Source: Argopecten irradians (Eukaryota > Mollusca > Bivalvia > Pectinida > Pectinidae). Taken from it: 64,000 nucleotides of DNA. The notes beneath the pieces are model-generated. The model was not told the DNA's origin, ran no database searches, and saw only the letters and a list, made by a program, of their open reading frames with translations. Position numbers and translations under genes: made by a program. The stretch spans positions 24,890,864 to 24,954,863 of the forward strand of contig NC_091140.1 in the NCBI RefSeq assembly GCF_041381155.1. The letters run 5' to 3'. Below are positions 1 to 11,441 of this stretch, piece by piece. Each line of letters starts with the position of its first letter. Position 1 is the stretch's first letter.

Positions 1-1292
1 TCTTCGGTGGTTTATATATAGGACAATCGTGTGACATTATACGCGAGGCGCATTATCTATATAAACTTAGCTTTACATTTTAAAAGTCCTTTATCTGTAT
101 TTATTTAAACCCTTTGTCAGACATGGTGTGTTCTTTTTTCTGTCGGTATACATGTACATTACTCATTGATAGTGCACGTAATGACATAAGAATTATTGCT
201 AAAAATGGCGCCAATTATTAGACTTGTCAAAACTGCTCCAAGGGACCTTCTTAAATTCATTTTACGTAAATCCTTTGCAGCTTTTACAGTCTTATCTCTA
301 GTAATGTAATTTCTTCTTTAAAGTTAACATAGAGACCTCTCCGATACCCAATAGTATAACCGTATCGATTTCTGTACATAACTTGAAATTGCAGTACCAT
401 CACATGTATCTAAATCTAAACTCCAGTTTAAAACTGTTGACGATGTATTACCAGTCAGTGCCGTCACAATTGTCGTGCCAGCGATCACATGCACAAAAGA
501 TGACTTTTCAAATGGCTCCGTCCTTGACGATAGTGAATTGTTTATTTATCATAGATGCAACATATCTATCCTTTATCTAATCATTGTTACCATGACAAAT
601 GTAAACAAAAGCACTGAGCTGCATTAAGTTGGCGGTCATTGGACTGGATAGCGGCAAATTCAACATGAAACACTAGCGCGCTTCATCAAATTTGTTGTTG
701 TCCAGTTGTGATTCAATTTAAATGAAAGGCTTCAGTTTTAAACTATGGTGGCATACCTCTGTGGAAGAAGGTACTTATGCACGCAACTCAATCTTAGCTT
801 TCGATAATAGAAGCAATTCTCTATTACTAAATATACGAAAATCGTAAATCGATGAGATACGTTACGGGACCATGAATAGTTATTTACAATGGAAAATAAA
901 ATATTTATATGATCGCATATACATGTAGTTGTGCTGGTAATTAGTGAGTTATCATTTCATTGTTCATTGCTTTCTAATCATATCTTGTTAAGTCAGAAAC
1001 GACAAAATATAAAACTTTAACGATTTGTGAAACCATTTATGAAGCTATATGTGGATATGTATAACTGGAATTGTGAAGAATTTATGTGATTCATTTTTCT
1101 CTCTATTTCAGCATTTAGTATGTGAAGGCAGGTCTTCGATTTCACTTCAGTGGACAAAATCAGATGATATATATTTACATTTGGAATATTAATCAGTTGG
1201 ATAAACAAGGAAAACCTAGTAAAATTGTGTAAATTAATTATTTCACTAATGTGTACCCCCTAAAAGCCCAATTTATTGATTAAAAGAACAAG
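1..1292. other. Upstream of gene A, no confident gene
   Basis: AT-rich sequence with no complete gene that I can support. A frame without an ATG is open at about 379-625 on the plus strand and reads like protein in part (for example KTVDDVLPVSAVTIVVPAI). It has no convincing splice donor, so it is not called. A good pyrimidine-rich acceptor (ctctctatttcag) ends near 1110 and could start a 5' untranslated exon of gene A. Confidence 0.4.
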
Positions 1293-4200
1293 ATGAAACA
1301 TGACATAGTAAACCAAATCATAACTAATGTTTTTGCATTATTGATGTCTTATTTATGTACATGTATGTCAACCTACAAAGAGACAGTCAGACGTATGACT
1401 GTGATCAAACCAAAACCTTACATTGTCAATTGTATGCATCCATACCTGGGATATACTAATATGACACAGTACAAAAGAATTATACAATTTTTGGATAGAC
1501 GACATGTACAAAATGTCATAATTGTTTACCCTGCGCGTCTTCCTCCAAGACTGCACGTTAACAGTGCAGCCCAACGTCATGATGGAGTGTTTCCTCGCAT
1601 CCTACCAGCCTATCAGATAGAAGGGGTGCTAAGGGTGGACTTTCCTGTTGATTTCCAGAATCCTGACAACCCTTATACAACTGTACGTGTTCGGATTCAA
1701 ACCATCGACGGAGGTACTGGAGCACGGATATCGGTGAGAAAAACAACCTAATCAAGCTGTTGAATACAAAAGTTTAATCTATAGTTTATCTATAAAATCA
1801 CATGTTAAGATAAAACAGCATTACGTTATCGTAGTCAGATGTTTGTTATATTACTGATTTTGGTTAAAACATATTCTGATACAATTGACCAATAGCTGCA
1901 TCATTGCCTTGTTGCTTTAATTTAGACATTATTCAGGCGAATAATGACAGATGACAGTGCGTCACGCTGAAAGGATATAAGCATGACCGCTACCTATTTT
2001 TTTTATTTCCCCTTCTCCGTTCTGCACGCATTTCATCTCTGTTCTTACATGGTTTCCGTGATGCTACGATACAGAAGTCAGCCTCATTTGGACACCATTT
2101 TGCCCCTCACATCTCTGATTGGCTTTGTCTTATGAAACTGCATCCTCGAAATTCCAGGGTTTATTTTCCAGGGGTTTATATAACTGTCGTGATATTAACC
2201 CCTGGATTATGTCATAACAAACTGAAGGCAAACCAGTAGATAAAGTTAGAATTTAATAACGGTACACTGTGGTGGACTGTGTGGCTTTGAAGTTAGACAT
2301 TACTTTCCCTGTGATCTTCAAATGAAATTTACCTTCTATTTTACTATTGGTAGTCCAGGGGTGGATATAACAATAATGAAAGTAACTCCTGGGGTATCGA
2401 GGATAATGTGACTGCATCATGATGATAAATATTATTGTTTATCTACCCCCAAGAAAATCAAAGGTAATATTAATTGATGTCCATTCTGCTTTCATTCTTG
2501 TAGAATGTACACCATAGGAGTTATGAAAACAACGTCAATTTGGCCCATAGCGACCATGGCGGCATGGGATATACAGGTAACATAACATATTATTTAAGTC
2601 GTTTGAGGATACGAATTAGAATGGAATTATTTTCTCCGTTGCTGAATGTGCGCCGCTAGAGGCCGTGTATGTTGTCCGTGTTGATAAGAGCGACCACGTT
2701 GCATAGTCAACACGTTAATTTTAAAGGTAGTTTTGAGGTATAATAGGTTAGGGATATTAATTTGGTAAATGAGAAAGACGTACGCTGTAGTGAATTTCAT
2801 TGTACAATATCTGTATGATGCGGTAGTGAGGTGTGAAGTTGTTTAATATATACGTATTCCGAATTTGCATATTACAGAGTTATCTGCACTTGCGAGTAGG
2901 AATTTATTGTGACGTCATGTGTTTGCGAGCGTAACGTCATACGTTTCGGATAAAACGACGTGAACTGCGCTCACAAAATAATGACGTAACAATCGATACC
3001 TACCCGAAAGGGAGCTAACTCTGTAATATGCAAAGACGGAATACATGTATATGAAGTTAATAAACTCAGTCCGCGGCGTGGTCCCGCTTTTTGCAATTTA
3101 CATGTTTTGTTGAGTTATTTTTGTTATCAGTCACAAATGGGTTGTAGGAGAAATACTTATATTTTGGACGGTAAACATATCCACTTAAATATAAAAACAA
3201 ACCTGCTGCAAATAAAAAAAATGTACGCATATGTATTTGAATTAAAAGTGAATTGTCATATACACTAGAACATAATGTACAATGAAGTGTAGGGTAAATC
3301 CGGTTCGTATCCAGTGTATCTATACTTGTATTTGCTTATAATATAAATTTTGAAAATCAAAATTAAATGATAACATACAGTCATGCTAATGCCCATTTTT
3401 TCAAAGTCCTATGAAAAGCCAGAATAATTTCAGTGTCATAATGAAAAGAAAGTTATAGTAGCACTTGACAACCATACTAAAGTTACAAAAGCGAACTAGC
3501 AAGCCAAGTAATGCATATGATTATGTGTATGATTGTATCCATGCATCATCGGCAAATACTTATCAAAATAAATTTAGATATTTACTGAATGCAAAACCAT
3601 AAATGCAGTTTAAGATGATCCAATTCAATGATATTCAATTAAAATAAACACTTGATCCAGTGATAAGAAGTGTCTATCACTGAGTTTGTAAATCAAACGG
3701 TGTATTTGAACTGAATATCATGTAAGATAATGCATTAATAATGCGGTACGGGGATATTGCAGCAAATCAACGAAATGGTATTAGCCGGGAAGGGAGACAT
3801 AGAGGTAGAATAACCGTCAGAGTTCACTGTGGTGGATCACACATTCAGCTCAAAGTATTAACGGGCACGTCTATCTCTGGGTTGATAGGCTCCACAGAAT
3901 TTGTGAGAAAGGTATGACCCTAATCTAGATATATAATGATAATAGATTTAAAATGCTGCTTACAGATGGACAAATATATGAAATAAAGAAAACTCAACAC
4001 ATTCTTTAACGTTTTCGCCCTGTATAAATTTTATAGAGTCGTCTAGGCACGGCGAAAACGTTAAAGTGTTTATTTCATCGGTATATATAATATTTATTGT
4101 TATCTATATAATATATATACATTATTGTAAATATTCATATTTTAGCGGTAATCAGATTTCAGTATCCATACGACATTTTGCGGGATAATATGATTGAATT

Positions 4201-4613
4201 AATTTTATATTATGTATGTTCTTAGTGTAGCCAATAAAACTTGCTTGTTCTTGATCTTACTTGTTCATAATAATCGCATTATAATTCTACAGCACCAGAA
4301 TAATCACTTTTATAATGCTATATTTCAAACATTATTTCAATTATTCAACATGTAAAAACAAAACTGATATGTGACTAAATAAATACAATCTTTATTCTTT
4401 GAAAATTTGAAAACTATTTAATGAGAAATTAGATTGCGTTCCGTCTTTTAGATATGTGTTTTAACTTCTTATATCAAGGTATCTGCTAAATGGAACATAC
4501 CTGAGAATGATTTGAGAGGAATGGTACTGAGACAGCAAGGCCGAATGATTGAGACCCTCGAAAATGACTGTGATCTACATCTAAGTACAGGCCACTGGGA
4601 CCTCTTCATTTAA
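1293..4613 (+). CDS. Gene A: unrecognised four-exon protein, about 265 aa
   Basis: I assembled this gene from four exons: 1293-1733, 2504-2576, 3763-3911 and 4479-4613. All three introns are GT-AG (donors GGTGAGA, GGTAACA, GGTATGA; acceptors TTGTAG, ATTGCAG, ATCAAG). The phases 0, 1 and 0 match at every junction, leaving one open frame of about 265 residues that ends in TAA at 4611. The first 25 residues are moderately hydrophobic (VFALLMSYLCTC) and could be a weak signal peptide, but the true start is uncertain. The middle has valine-rich beta-like stretches (TTVRVRIQTIDGG; RITVRVHCGGSHIQLKVLTG). A Gly/His/Asn-rich linker (HSDHGGMGYTANQRNG) spans exons 2 and 3. The C-terminus reads LSTGHWDLFI. 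I do not recognise the family and assign no function. Matching phases across three junctions make a real gene likely. An additional 5' exon is possible. Confidence 0.6.
2142..2405. mobile_element. Small foldback element in gene A intron 1
   Basis: The two ends are imperfect inverted repeats: ATCCTCGAAATTCCAGGG at the left and, read on the other strand, ATCCTCGATACCCCAGG at the right. They enclose about 265 bp without coding potential. No clear target-site duplication is visible. It looks like a non-autonomous DNA transposon. Confidence 0.4.
2857..3041 (+). mobile_element. 185-bp foldback MITE, copy 1 (gene A intron 2)
   Basis: Terminal inverted repeats of about 50 bp start TTCCGAATTTGCATATTACA and end with the complement of TTCCGTCTTTGCATATTACA. 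The flanks are TA on both sides, consistent with a TA target duplication. The interior is rich in TGACGTCA-like sites. Two further copies of exactly 185 bp lie at 16862 and 36777. No transposase is encoded. Confidence 0.75.
4004..4066. repeat. Perfect 16-bp inverted repeat (gene A intron 3)
   Basis: The arm CTTTAACGTTTTCGCC (4004-4019) is repeated as its exact complement at 4051-4066, leaving a 31-base loop. Function is unknown. It may be the remnant of a foldback element. Confidence 0.5.
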
Positions 4614-5299
4614 CGGCGTCTCAGTGTAGGAACATAGACAATTTTGGTTGTCCTTAATTTTATCCTAGGGCAGTGATAAAGCTTAAATGGAACACTAAGA
4701 AATGATCAGTCTCATTTATCTTGGTAAGGTGGAACGTTTAATTATGCTAAGATATTACAATGGCAAATTAATACAAAAAAATATTTATTATAAATATCAC
4801 TTTAGAAAGATCTTAATTTTCCCCACCATTCACTGATTTGACACCAGTTCTAGTCGTGGGAGATTTCTCTGTCAACCCATAGGGTATTTTAGATTGCGCG
4901 CGCTTACGTTGACTTCGTGCGGTGTGACCGTGGCGTGCATTGTCGATGACGTCATCAATATTGACGCGCAGACAACGGAACCAAGTTCATGTCGTGGCGA
5001 AAATGCTTCTTTTAGGCTAAAAGAATCATTCCATACATATGAGTGTGAGACAACAAAATCACAATCCTCGGGGCGGGGGAATTCCTGAATGTCCAACCTT
5101 CGTCAAGCCTCGGATTGAACGTTCATGATTTACCCCTCGGGATGTGATTTCGTTGTCACACCCTCTAGATAGGGAAATATTCTATTAGTCATTGGTGATA
5201 ATTTAAACCATGCACTCTTTAAATTCTAAAAGGCAGTTAAACAGTTAATTCATGCATCCGGAAACCTGCATAACAACATAATAAATTTCAACATTTTTT
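4614..5299. repeat. Gene A 3' flank with an imperfect foldback
   Basis: No gene is seen here. An imperfect inverted repeat of about 33 bp pairs 5041-5073 (GAGTGTGAGACAACAAAATC...) with 5132-5165. Short open frames at 4872-5096 on both strands run through this foldback and look like chance. Confidence 0.35.
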
Positions 5300-5528
5300 A
5301 GCCCACCATCATCAGATGGTAGGCTATTCAAATCGCCTTTCGTCCGCGGTCCGTGGTCCATCCGTAAACAATGCTTGTTACCGCTTAATCAGAAAGTGCT
5401 GAAGGGATCTATCACAAATTTTATAAGGAGGTTCCCTAGGAGCGCCATGCTGATTTTTAGACGTATTGAAGAAACAATATGGCCGCCATGCAGCCATCTT
5501 GGTTTAGGCAGTTAATGTTTGTTACCGC
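5300..5528 (+). repeat. Dispersed tandem-repeat element, left part
   Basis: It begins GCCCACCATCATCAGATGG and runs into copies of a roughly 155-bp unit containing TTTGTTACCGCT, CAGAAAGTGCTGAAGGG and CAGCCATCTTGG. The same units resume at 11442 after the LTR retrotransposon, so this is the left fragment of one interrupted element. I recall similar sequence as common in bivalve genomes, but could not check. Confidence 0.6.
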
Positions 5529-6507
5529 TGTTACGTTCATTCATTTGGTGGTAAGAGTAAGAAATTAGCTCCACAGTGTCTAGATTCTTATTTTATTACC
5601 CGAGTCAAATGTTCATTAAAGGGTGTTAAATTGGTCGGTTCTGTCCAGTTTGGGTCTGGGGGAAACCTAGACACTTGGTCAAGTAGCCGTCACTAATTAG
5701 GAATGGTACTAGTGTATAGGTAGGCTGTGTACAGGAGCCTGAACTCTAGGCAACCGGTGTGTGTGTGTATTTTTAGGGTCAAGTTGGCCTACTTCTCAGA
5801 GAGATGGCATTGTATATATTTAGTTTAGGGGAATTCACAGAATTATCTTAGGGGTCACTTGGAGTTTTAATTTAGCTTTGCTTGGAAAGTATATTTAGCT
5901 TCATTTTGGATGTTTCGAGTGTATATTTAGTATAGGGGAAATTCCTGAAGTCTTTACTTAGATTCCCTAATTTAGATGCTCGGCTGAGCTTATATATAGT
6001 CTAAGGGTATTTCCTTAAATCTTTACTTAGATTCCTTAATTTAGATGCTGGTAGATTCTATATTTGTATTTTGTAGATATAGGTTATGTTTATGCATGAG
6101 CTCATTAATGAATGGGTATAAAAAGGGCTGCGGCCCTGGGACCGGGGCTTTTTCGACAGGATTTTACAAGAGTGCTTACCCTGGGATTGGGACTAATTGA
6201 GTGCGCTTTTGGATAGTAGTGTTTCGCTGGGAGCGGGACTTAGGCTTTTCTTCATTTCGCTGGGAATTAGAGATATTCCGCTTAGATTTGTTTCTTAATT
6301 GGATAGTTGGGATCGTCAACGTAGTGACGTTAGGATTTTAGGTTTTATTTCGTATCAACTGTGTTTCGTCATCCTGTACATATTTTGAGTGTTGTAAATA
6401 AATTGTAAATATTACTTTAAGTGAGTTTGTGGTTATTGGAAACGCGACAAATGGTGTCAGAAGTGATATTAGTCTAGAGAAAGCAACAGTAGTCAAAGAA
6501 CGTTACA
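5529..6507 (+). repeat. 5' LTR
   Basis: It starts TGTTACGTTCATTC and ends GAACGTTACA. It carries a TATA box (TATAAAAA, 6117-6124) upstream of a GC-rich stretch and a polyadenylation signal AATAAA at 6397-6402. The last 58 bases (6450-6507) are an extra unit that begins with a copy of the primer-site sequence TGGTGTCAGAAGTG, placed after an earlier candidate LTR end GCGACA at 6449. Confidence 0.85.
6117..6124 (+). promoter_or_regulatory. TATA box of the 5' LTR
   Basis: The motif TATAAAAA is followed by AGGGCTGCGGCCCTGGGA. The same arrangement recurs in the 3' LTR from 10994. This is the likely start region for element transcription. Confidence 0.55.
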
Positions 6508-6509
6508 AC

Positions 6510-6530
6510 TGGTGTCAGAAGTGGGATTCG
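6510..6530 (+). promoter_or_regulatory. tRNA-Leu primer binding site
   Basis: The site starts TGGTGTCAGAAGTGGGATT two bases after the LTR. It is the complement of a tRNA 3' end reading CCCACTTCTGACA-CCA, as in leucine tRNAs. A second, less perfect copy starts at 6452 inside the LTR terminus. Confidence 0.7.
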
Positions 6531-6585
6531 TACTTAAACACGCGCATCCAAGGGATTATTTTAAAAATTCGGATTTTCGTGTATG

Positions 6586-6790
6586 TTCGGGATTTATGTG
6601 CCGTTAGATTCGAAAGTGTTCGGGATTTATGTGCCGTGAAAATTCGAAAGTGATTGGGATTTATGTCCGGTGAAATTCGAAAGTGTTCGGGATTTATGTG
6701 CCGTGAAATTCGAAAGTGATTAGGATTTATGTGCGGTGAAATTCGAAAGTGATTGGGATTTATGTGCCGTGAAATTCGAAAGTTTTTGGA
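6586..6790 (+). repeat. Internal tandem repeat, about 33-bp unit, 6 copies
   Basis: Units read GGGATTTATGTGCCGTGAAA followed by TTCGAAAGTG, with small changes. They lie just downstream of the primer site. No protein is encoded across them. Confidence 0.75.
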
Positions 6791-8339
6791 TTATATGTAA
6801 CATAGATATTCTTATACTGGATTTAATTTTGATTTAACCTGCTGGAGTAAGATGGTTCTTCTGTACGACATGGCGTGTGGATTAGCAATTCTTCTTCTCT
6901 CATGCGAGTTAATGTTTGACAACTCGTATGTTTTACATGAAAACCATGATAGAAAAGAAAGTGTGAATAGTAATAGAGAACGTAGTTTTCCTGTTTATCT
7001 GTCGGTTTCAAGGGAATATCTTGTGAATCTTGAGTCGGACCAAAATTGGGATCCAGGAAAATAAGTGAAGTTTTTATATATGTAAATAAGCCTTACGACT
7101 GAAACGCATCATGGATATTGCAAATAGAGTTATGGTTTTGGTAATGTGCCTTTTTCGGATTATAATGTAGAAATATTAGAGTTTTAAATAACTGTCGTAA
7201 CACTTACCATTTTTGGAGTTTTGGTGCGATTTCAAAACTGCCAAAAGGTACTGAGAGATTTGGAAATATAGACATATTTGCCAGTTCTCATGCTAAGTTT
7301 TGATGAGGTATTAAAACTAGGGGTCATGGAGAGGAACGTGGAAATGTGTTGGAGATATTGTTCATTTGTACCAAAGATATGTAGATACTTGGAAGTGTTT
7401 CGCAGTACTGTATCAGTTATTAATGTCGGTTTGAGATAGGTGATGAACAATCTTGTGTTTTCGCGAAAGTTTGAAAACATAAGTCTCACTGGTTCACGTA
7501 GGTGAGATGTTTATCCCCTATATGGCCAACAATGTGACAGTGAATAGTTAATGGAAGTATTGGAGTGGGGGTCTACTCTAGGCAGGAGATCCACAAAATC
7601 AAGATGAATGAACTGATTTGAGACGGGGCAGTAGACATCACAAACAGCCCGGCCGCTTCGGATTGATAGGCTTGGATAAGAAAGGGCTCGCGGGTAATGA
7701 GGGATTTTATTGCTAGTGACTGTGTAACACACATTGGAGTTGACTTGTGTGTGTCTGTAAATAGTGTCATGCTGTATGTCAAGACTTTACCTAAATGTAA
7801 ATGGAAGAAATTAGGGCCACCTGTGTTGTCAAGATAGTGTGGACAGTGGAAATTTAGTAAAAGTTACGAGGAGAAAATGAATTTGTCAGAATCAAAGATG
7901 AACATTTCGGCCACGGTTTCGTCCATCCAGACTGAGTTAGTGTTTCTAAATTTCTTTTCATGTGGTTAAAATGGACATTTTCCGTATTGAAGCTGATTTG
8001 GCACCAGTAATTTTAGACTGAGAGGGGAGGGGGAGGTTGTCATTATCTGTCACATGACTTTGAGATTGGAATCAGGAAACAAGCAATTGAGATAGAACAT
8101 CATTTTCTAGTGTGGAACCAACACGCAAACATGTATTCGCCTGTATCTGTAACGAAGGAAATACAAATCATCGTTCAAGACAAGAAATACAACAACATCA
8201 ACGGAGAAACTCTCTACAAGTCTATATTCAGGAACACAACAGTATATCTCCAGGATCATCAAATTCAGCAACCAAAAACTTCAGGAAATACAGAAAACGG
8301 AACCGGTTATTCTTTGGAGTAAAGCCAAGAAAAAGTGTC

Positions 8340-8720
8340 TTAGAGCCTACTAGTGTTAGAAATTAGCCAGAAAGTGCCAATAATGTGCTAGAAATTAGCA
8401 AAAGTGCCAATAATCAAAGTGTTAGAAATTAGCAAAAGTGCTAATTATCAAAGTGTTAGAGCAAAAGTGCCTATATTCCAAGTGATAAAAATTAGCAAAA
8501 GTGCCAGAATTCGATGGAATTATTCAAAGTGTTAGAAAAGCAGAAAATGTGTCAATTATCAAAGTGTTTGAAATAAGCAAAAGTGCCAGAATTCGATGGA
8601 ATTATTCAATGTGTTATAAATTAGCAAAAGTGCCAGAATTCGATGGAATTATTCAATGTGATAGGAATTAGTTAAAAAGTGCCAATAAGTGTTAGAATTT
8701 AGAAAAAGTGCCGAAAATTC
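8340..8720 (+). repeat. Internal irregular tandem repeats
   Basis: Variants of GTTAGAAATTAGCAAAAGTG and CCAGAATTCGATGGAATTAT alternate with spacing of about 35-60 bp. A related block at 8880-9000 repeats GTGCCATTCGTATGGATTA. These are typical of the non-coding interior of this element. Confidence 0.65.
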
Positions 8721-9849
8721 GTTGGAGAAATCATTGTGTAAGAAGTTATTGAACTGCCTAATTAGTCTAAGTGCTAGAACCATTCGATACAAAAAGTGGT
8801 GTTAGATTTAGAAAGTGATGTGAAAAGTTATTGAGGAATAGGAATTTAGAATTAGTGTATATAAATGTGATTTCAGTGCTGTGATTTCGTACGGATTACT
8901 GTGCCATTCGTATGAATTATTGTGCCATTCGTATGGATTATTGTGCTATTTGTATGGAATATTGTGCTATTCGTATGGATTACTGTGCCATTCCTGTGGA
9001 TTAAATAGTGTATATAGTAAAAATCATTTCCGTATTGCTATTTGTGTGAATTAGGGATAGCATGTGTAGCGAAGTGATTTAAGTATTGCTTTTTATGTGG
9101 ATTACATCAAGTGCATCTATTTGTGTAAATTCGTGTAGATAGGAGAAAGTGTAGATATTTAAAGTGATTTAATTTACTTTCCATGTGGATTACAAAGAGT
9201 GTGCATATATTGCAAAATATCTCAGTGTTGATATTCGCTGGATTTAATAAGAAATGATCAAATGTGTGCTTAATTATGTTAAAATTGGCACCTCATCTTA
9301 TTTGGCACTAAAATTCTCGTCTATGATTTAAATCTGGCTGATGATAGTGAAAATTATTTTGAAATTGATCAAAGCTCTTATGAAAATTGTAGTATAGGTA
9401 TCTAGTGTAGGCTCTAAGAATGAGTGTCATTCTTTGGGAGGAATTTCGACGGGATCGGCTGCGTGCAACGATCAACAGCTCAAAGATTGGATGGATATGG
9501 AACAACGCAACCGTTGGGGCAAACAACGACTCTAGTGTTTGGAACACCACAGCGACAAACGTAACGTCAAGAATCAACGGCACCAACAAAGAAATGTAGA
9601 AAAGTACATCAAAAGAGAAAAAGTAAAGAATCTTCATCATCAAAGATTGACATCCTCAAAGATCGACAGCGACATGAAAAGTAGAGTGAAGAATCAACAA
9701 AAGACATATATCAAAACCAGAATCAATTGAGGGGCCTAACAATCACTTTGCAGTAATGTTCCATGTTCTACGATGACACCTTATGATAAACTTTGTTATA
9801 CAAGTCAGTGAAACTTTTGAAATATTACCAAAAGAATGAAAGTTTCATA

Positions 9850-10330
9850 CCTGAATTTGGATTTAGCAGCAGCCGTAATGAACTTTGACATATTTAGTGG
9901 CAGCCATAAAGAACTTTAACATATGTTGTGAAATTTACCTAAATTGGGATGTAGCAGCAGCCGTAAAGAACTTTCACACTAATATTGTGAAAATTTATCT
10001 GAATTGGGATGTAACAGCAGCCACGATGAACTTTGAAATCAATATTGTGAACTTTCTTGCAAACGTTGGGATTTAGTAGCAGCTATGATGAACTTTGACA
10101 TTTAAGTTTGTGAAAACTCTTACCTAAATTGGGATTTAGCAGCAGCCGTGAGGAACTTTGACATTAATTGTGTGACAATTCTTACATTAATTGGGATTCA
10201 GCAGCCGTGAAGAACTTTGACAGTAAAATTTTGTGAAAATTTCATTTCTGAATTGGGATTTAACAGCAGTGATGAACTTGACAATAATAAGTGAGATATT
10301 TATTATCTATATTGGGATTTTAAATTCATT
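9850..10330 (+). repeat. Internal tandem repeat, about 60-bp unit, about 8 copies
   Basis: Units contain AATTGGGATTTAGCAGCAGC then CGTGAAGAACTTTGACA. The block ends near a weak purine run (GGCAGGAGATAA) directly before the 3' LTR, the probable polypurine tract. A near match (AGGCAGGAGATC) also occurs around 7580 in the interior. Confidence 0.7.
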
Positions 10331-10406
10331 TTTGTGATTTCTATAACGGATTAATCTCAATGGGATTTAATTGTGTTCGCAGGAGCTCACACCAGGCAGG
10401 AGATAA

Positions 10407-11441
10407 TGTTACGTTCATTCATTTGGTGGTAAGAGTAAGAAATTAGCTCCACAGTGTCTAGATTCTTATTTTATTACCCGAGTCAAATGTTCATTAAAGG
10501 GTGTTAAATTGGTCGGTTCTGTCCAGTTTGGGTCTGGGGGAAACCTAGACACTTGGTCAAGTAGCCGTTACTAATTAGGAATGGTACTAGTGTATAGGTA
10601 GGCTGTGTACAGGAGCCTGAACTCTAGGCAACCGGTGTGTGTGTGTATTTTTAGGGTCAAGTTGGCCTACTTCTCAGAGAGATGGCATTGTATATATTTA
10701 GTTTAGGGGAATTCACAGAATTATCTTAGGGGTCACTTGGAGTTTTAATTTAGCTTTGCTTGGAAAGTATATTTAGCTTCATTTTGGATGTTTCGAGTGT
10801 ATATTTAGTATAGGGGAATTTCCTTAAGTCTTTACTTAGATTCCCTAATTTAGATGCTCGGCTGAGCTTATATATAGTCTAAGGGTATTTCCTTAAATCT
10901 TTACTTAGATTCCTTAATTTAGATGCTGGTAGATTCTATATTTGTATTTGTAGATATAGGTTATGTTTATGCATGAGCTCATTAATGAATGGGTATAAAA
11001 AGGGCTGCGGCCCTGGGACCGGGGCTTTTTCGACAGGATTTTACAAGAGTACTTACCCTGGGATTGGGACTAATTGAGTGCGCTTTTGGATAGTAGTGTT
11101 TCGCTGGGAGCGGGACTTAGGCTTTTCTTCATTTCGCTGGGAATTAGAGATATTCCGCTTAGATTTGTTTCTTAATTGGATAGTTGGGATCGTCAACGTA
11201 GTGACGTTAGGATTTTAGGTTTTATTTCGTATCAACTGTGTTTCGTCATCCTGTACATATTTTGAGTGTTGTAAATAAATTGTAAATATTACTTTAAGTG
11301 AATTTGTGGTTATTGGAAACGCGACAAATGGTGTCAGAAGTGATATTAGTCTAGAGAAAGCAACAGTAGTCAAAGAACGTTACAACTGGTGTCAGAAGTG
11401 GGATTAGTCAAGAGAAAACAACAGAAGTTAAGAACGTTACA
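10407..11441 (+). repeat. 3' LTR with one extra terminal unit
   Basis: It is collinear with the 5' LTR up to CGTTACA at 11384, then carries a further 57-bp unit (11385-11441) that again begins with the primer-site sequence TGGTGTCAGAAGTGGG and again ends CGTTACA. The 3' LTR therefore has two such units where the 5' LTR has one. Confidence 0.8.

Larger units (their letters stand above)
5529..11441 (+). mobile_element. Non-coding LTR retrotransposon, recently inserted
   Basis: Two direct repeats of about 0.98-1.03 kb (5529-6507 and 10407-11441) flank about 3.9 kb of internal sequence. The ends are TG...CA and a 4-bp duplication CCGC lies outside both ends (5525-5528, 11442-11445). The host repeat continues across the insertion (TTTGTTACCGC then TATTTCTCA), which confirms the boundaries. 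A primer binding site complementary to a tRNA-Leu 3' end follows the left LTR. I see no gag, protease, reverse transcriptase or integrase frame; the interior is mostly short tandem repeats. The element must therefore rely on another element's proteins, like a plant LARD. By eye the LTRs differ by about five substitutions and one indel over roughly 920 bp, so insertion was recent. Confidence 0.9.

Noticed and set aside
379..625. Open frame without ATG reading KTVDDVLPVSAVTIVVPAI
   Set aside because: Reads like protein in part, but there is no paired donor and no homology I recognise. Chance is likely at this length.
9308..9643. 111-codon open frame on the minus strand inside the LTR element
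   Set aside because: It lies across non-coding, repeat-rich interior sequence, antisense to the element, with no retroviral motif.
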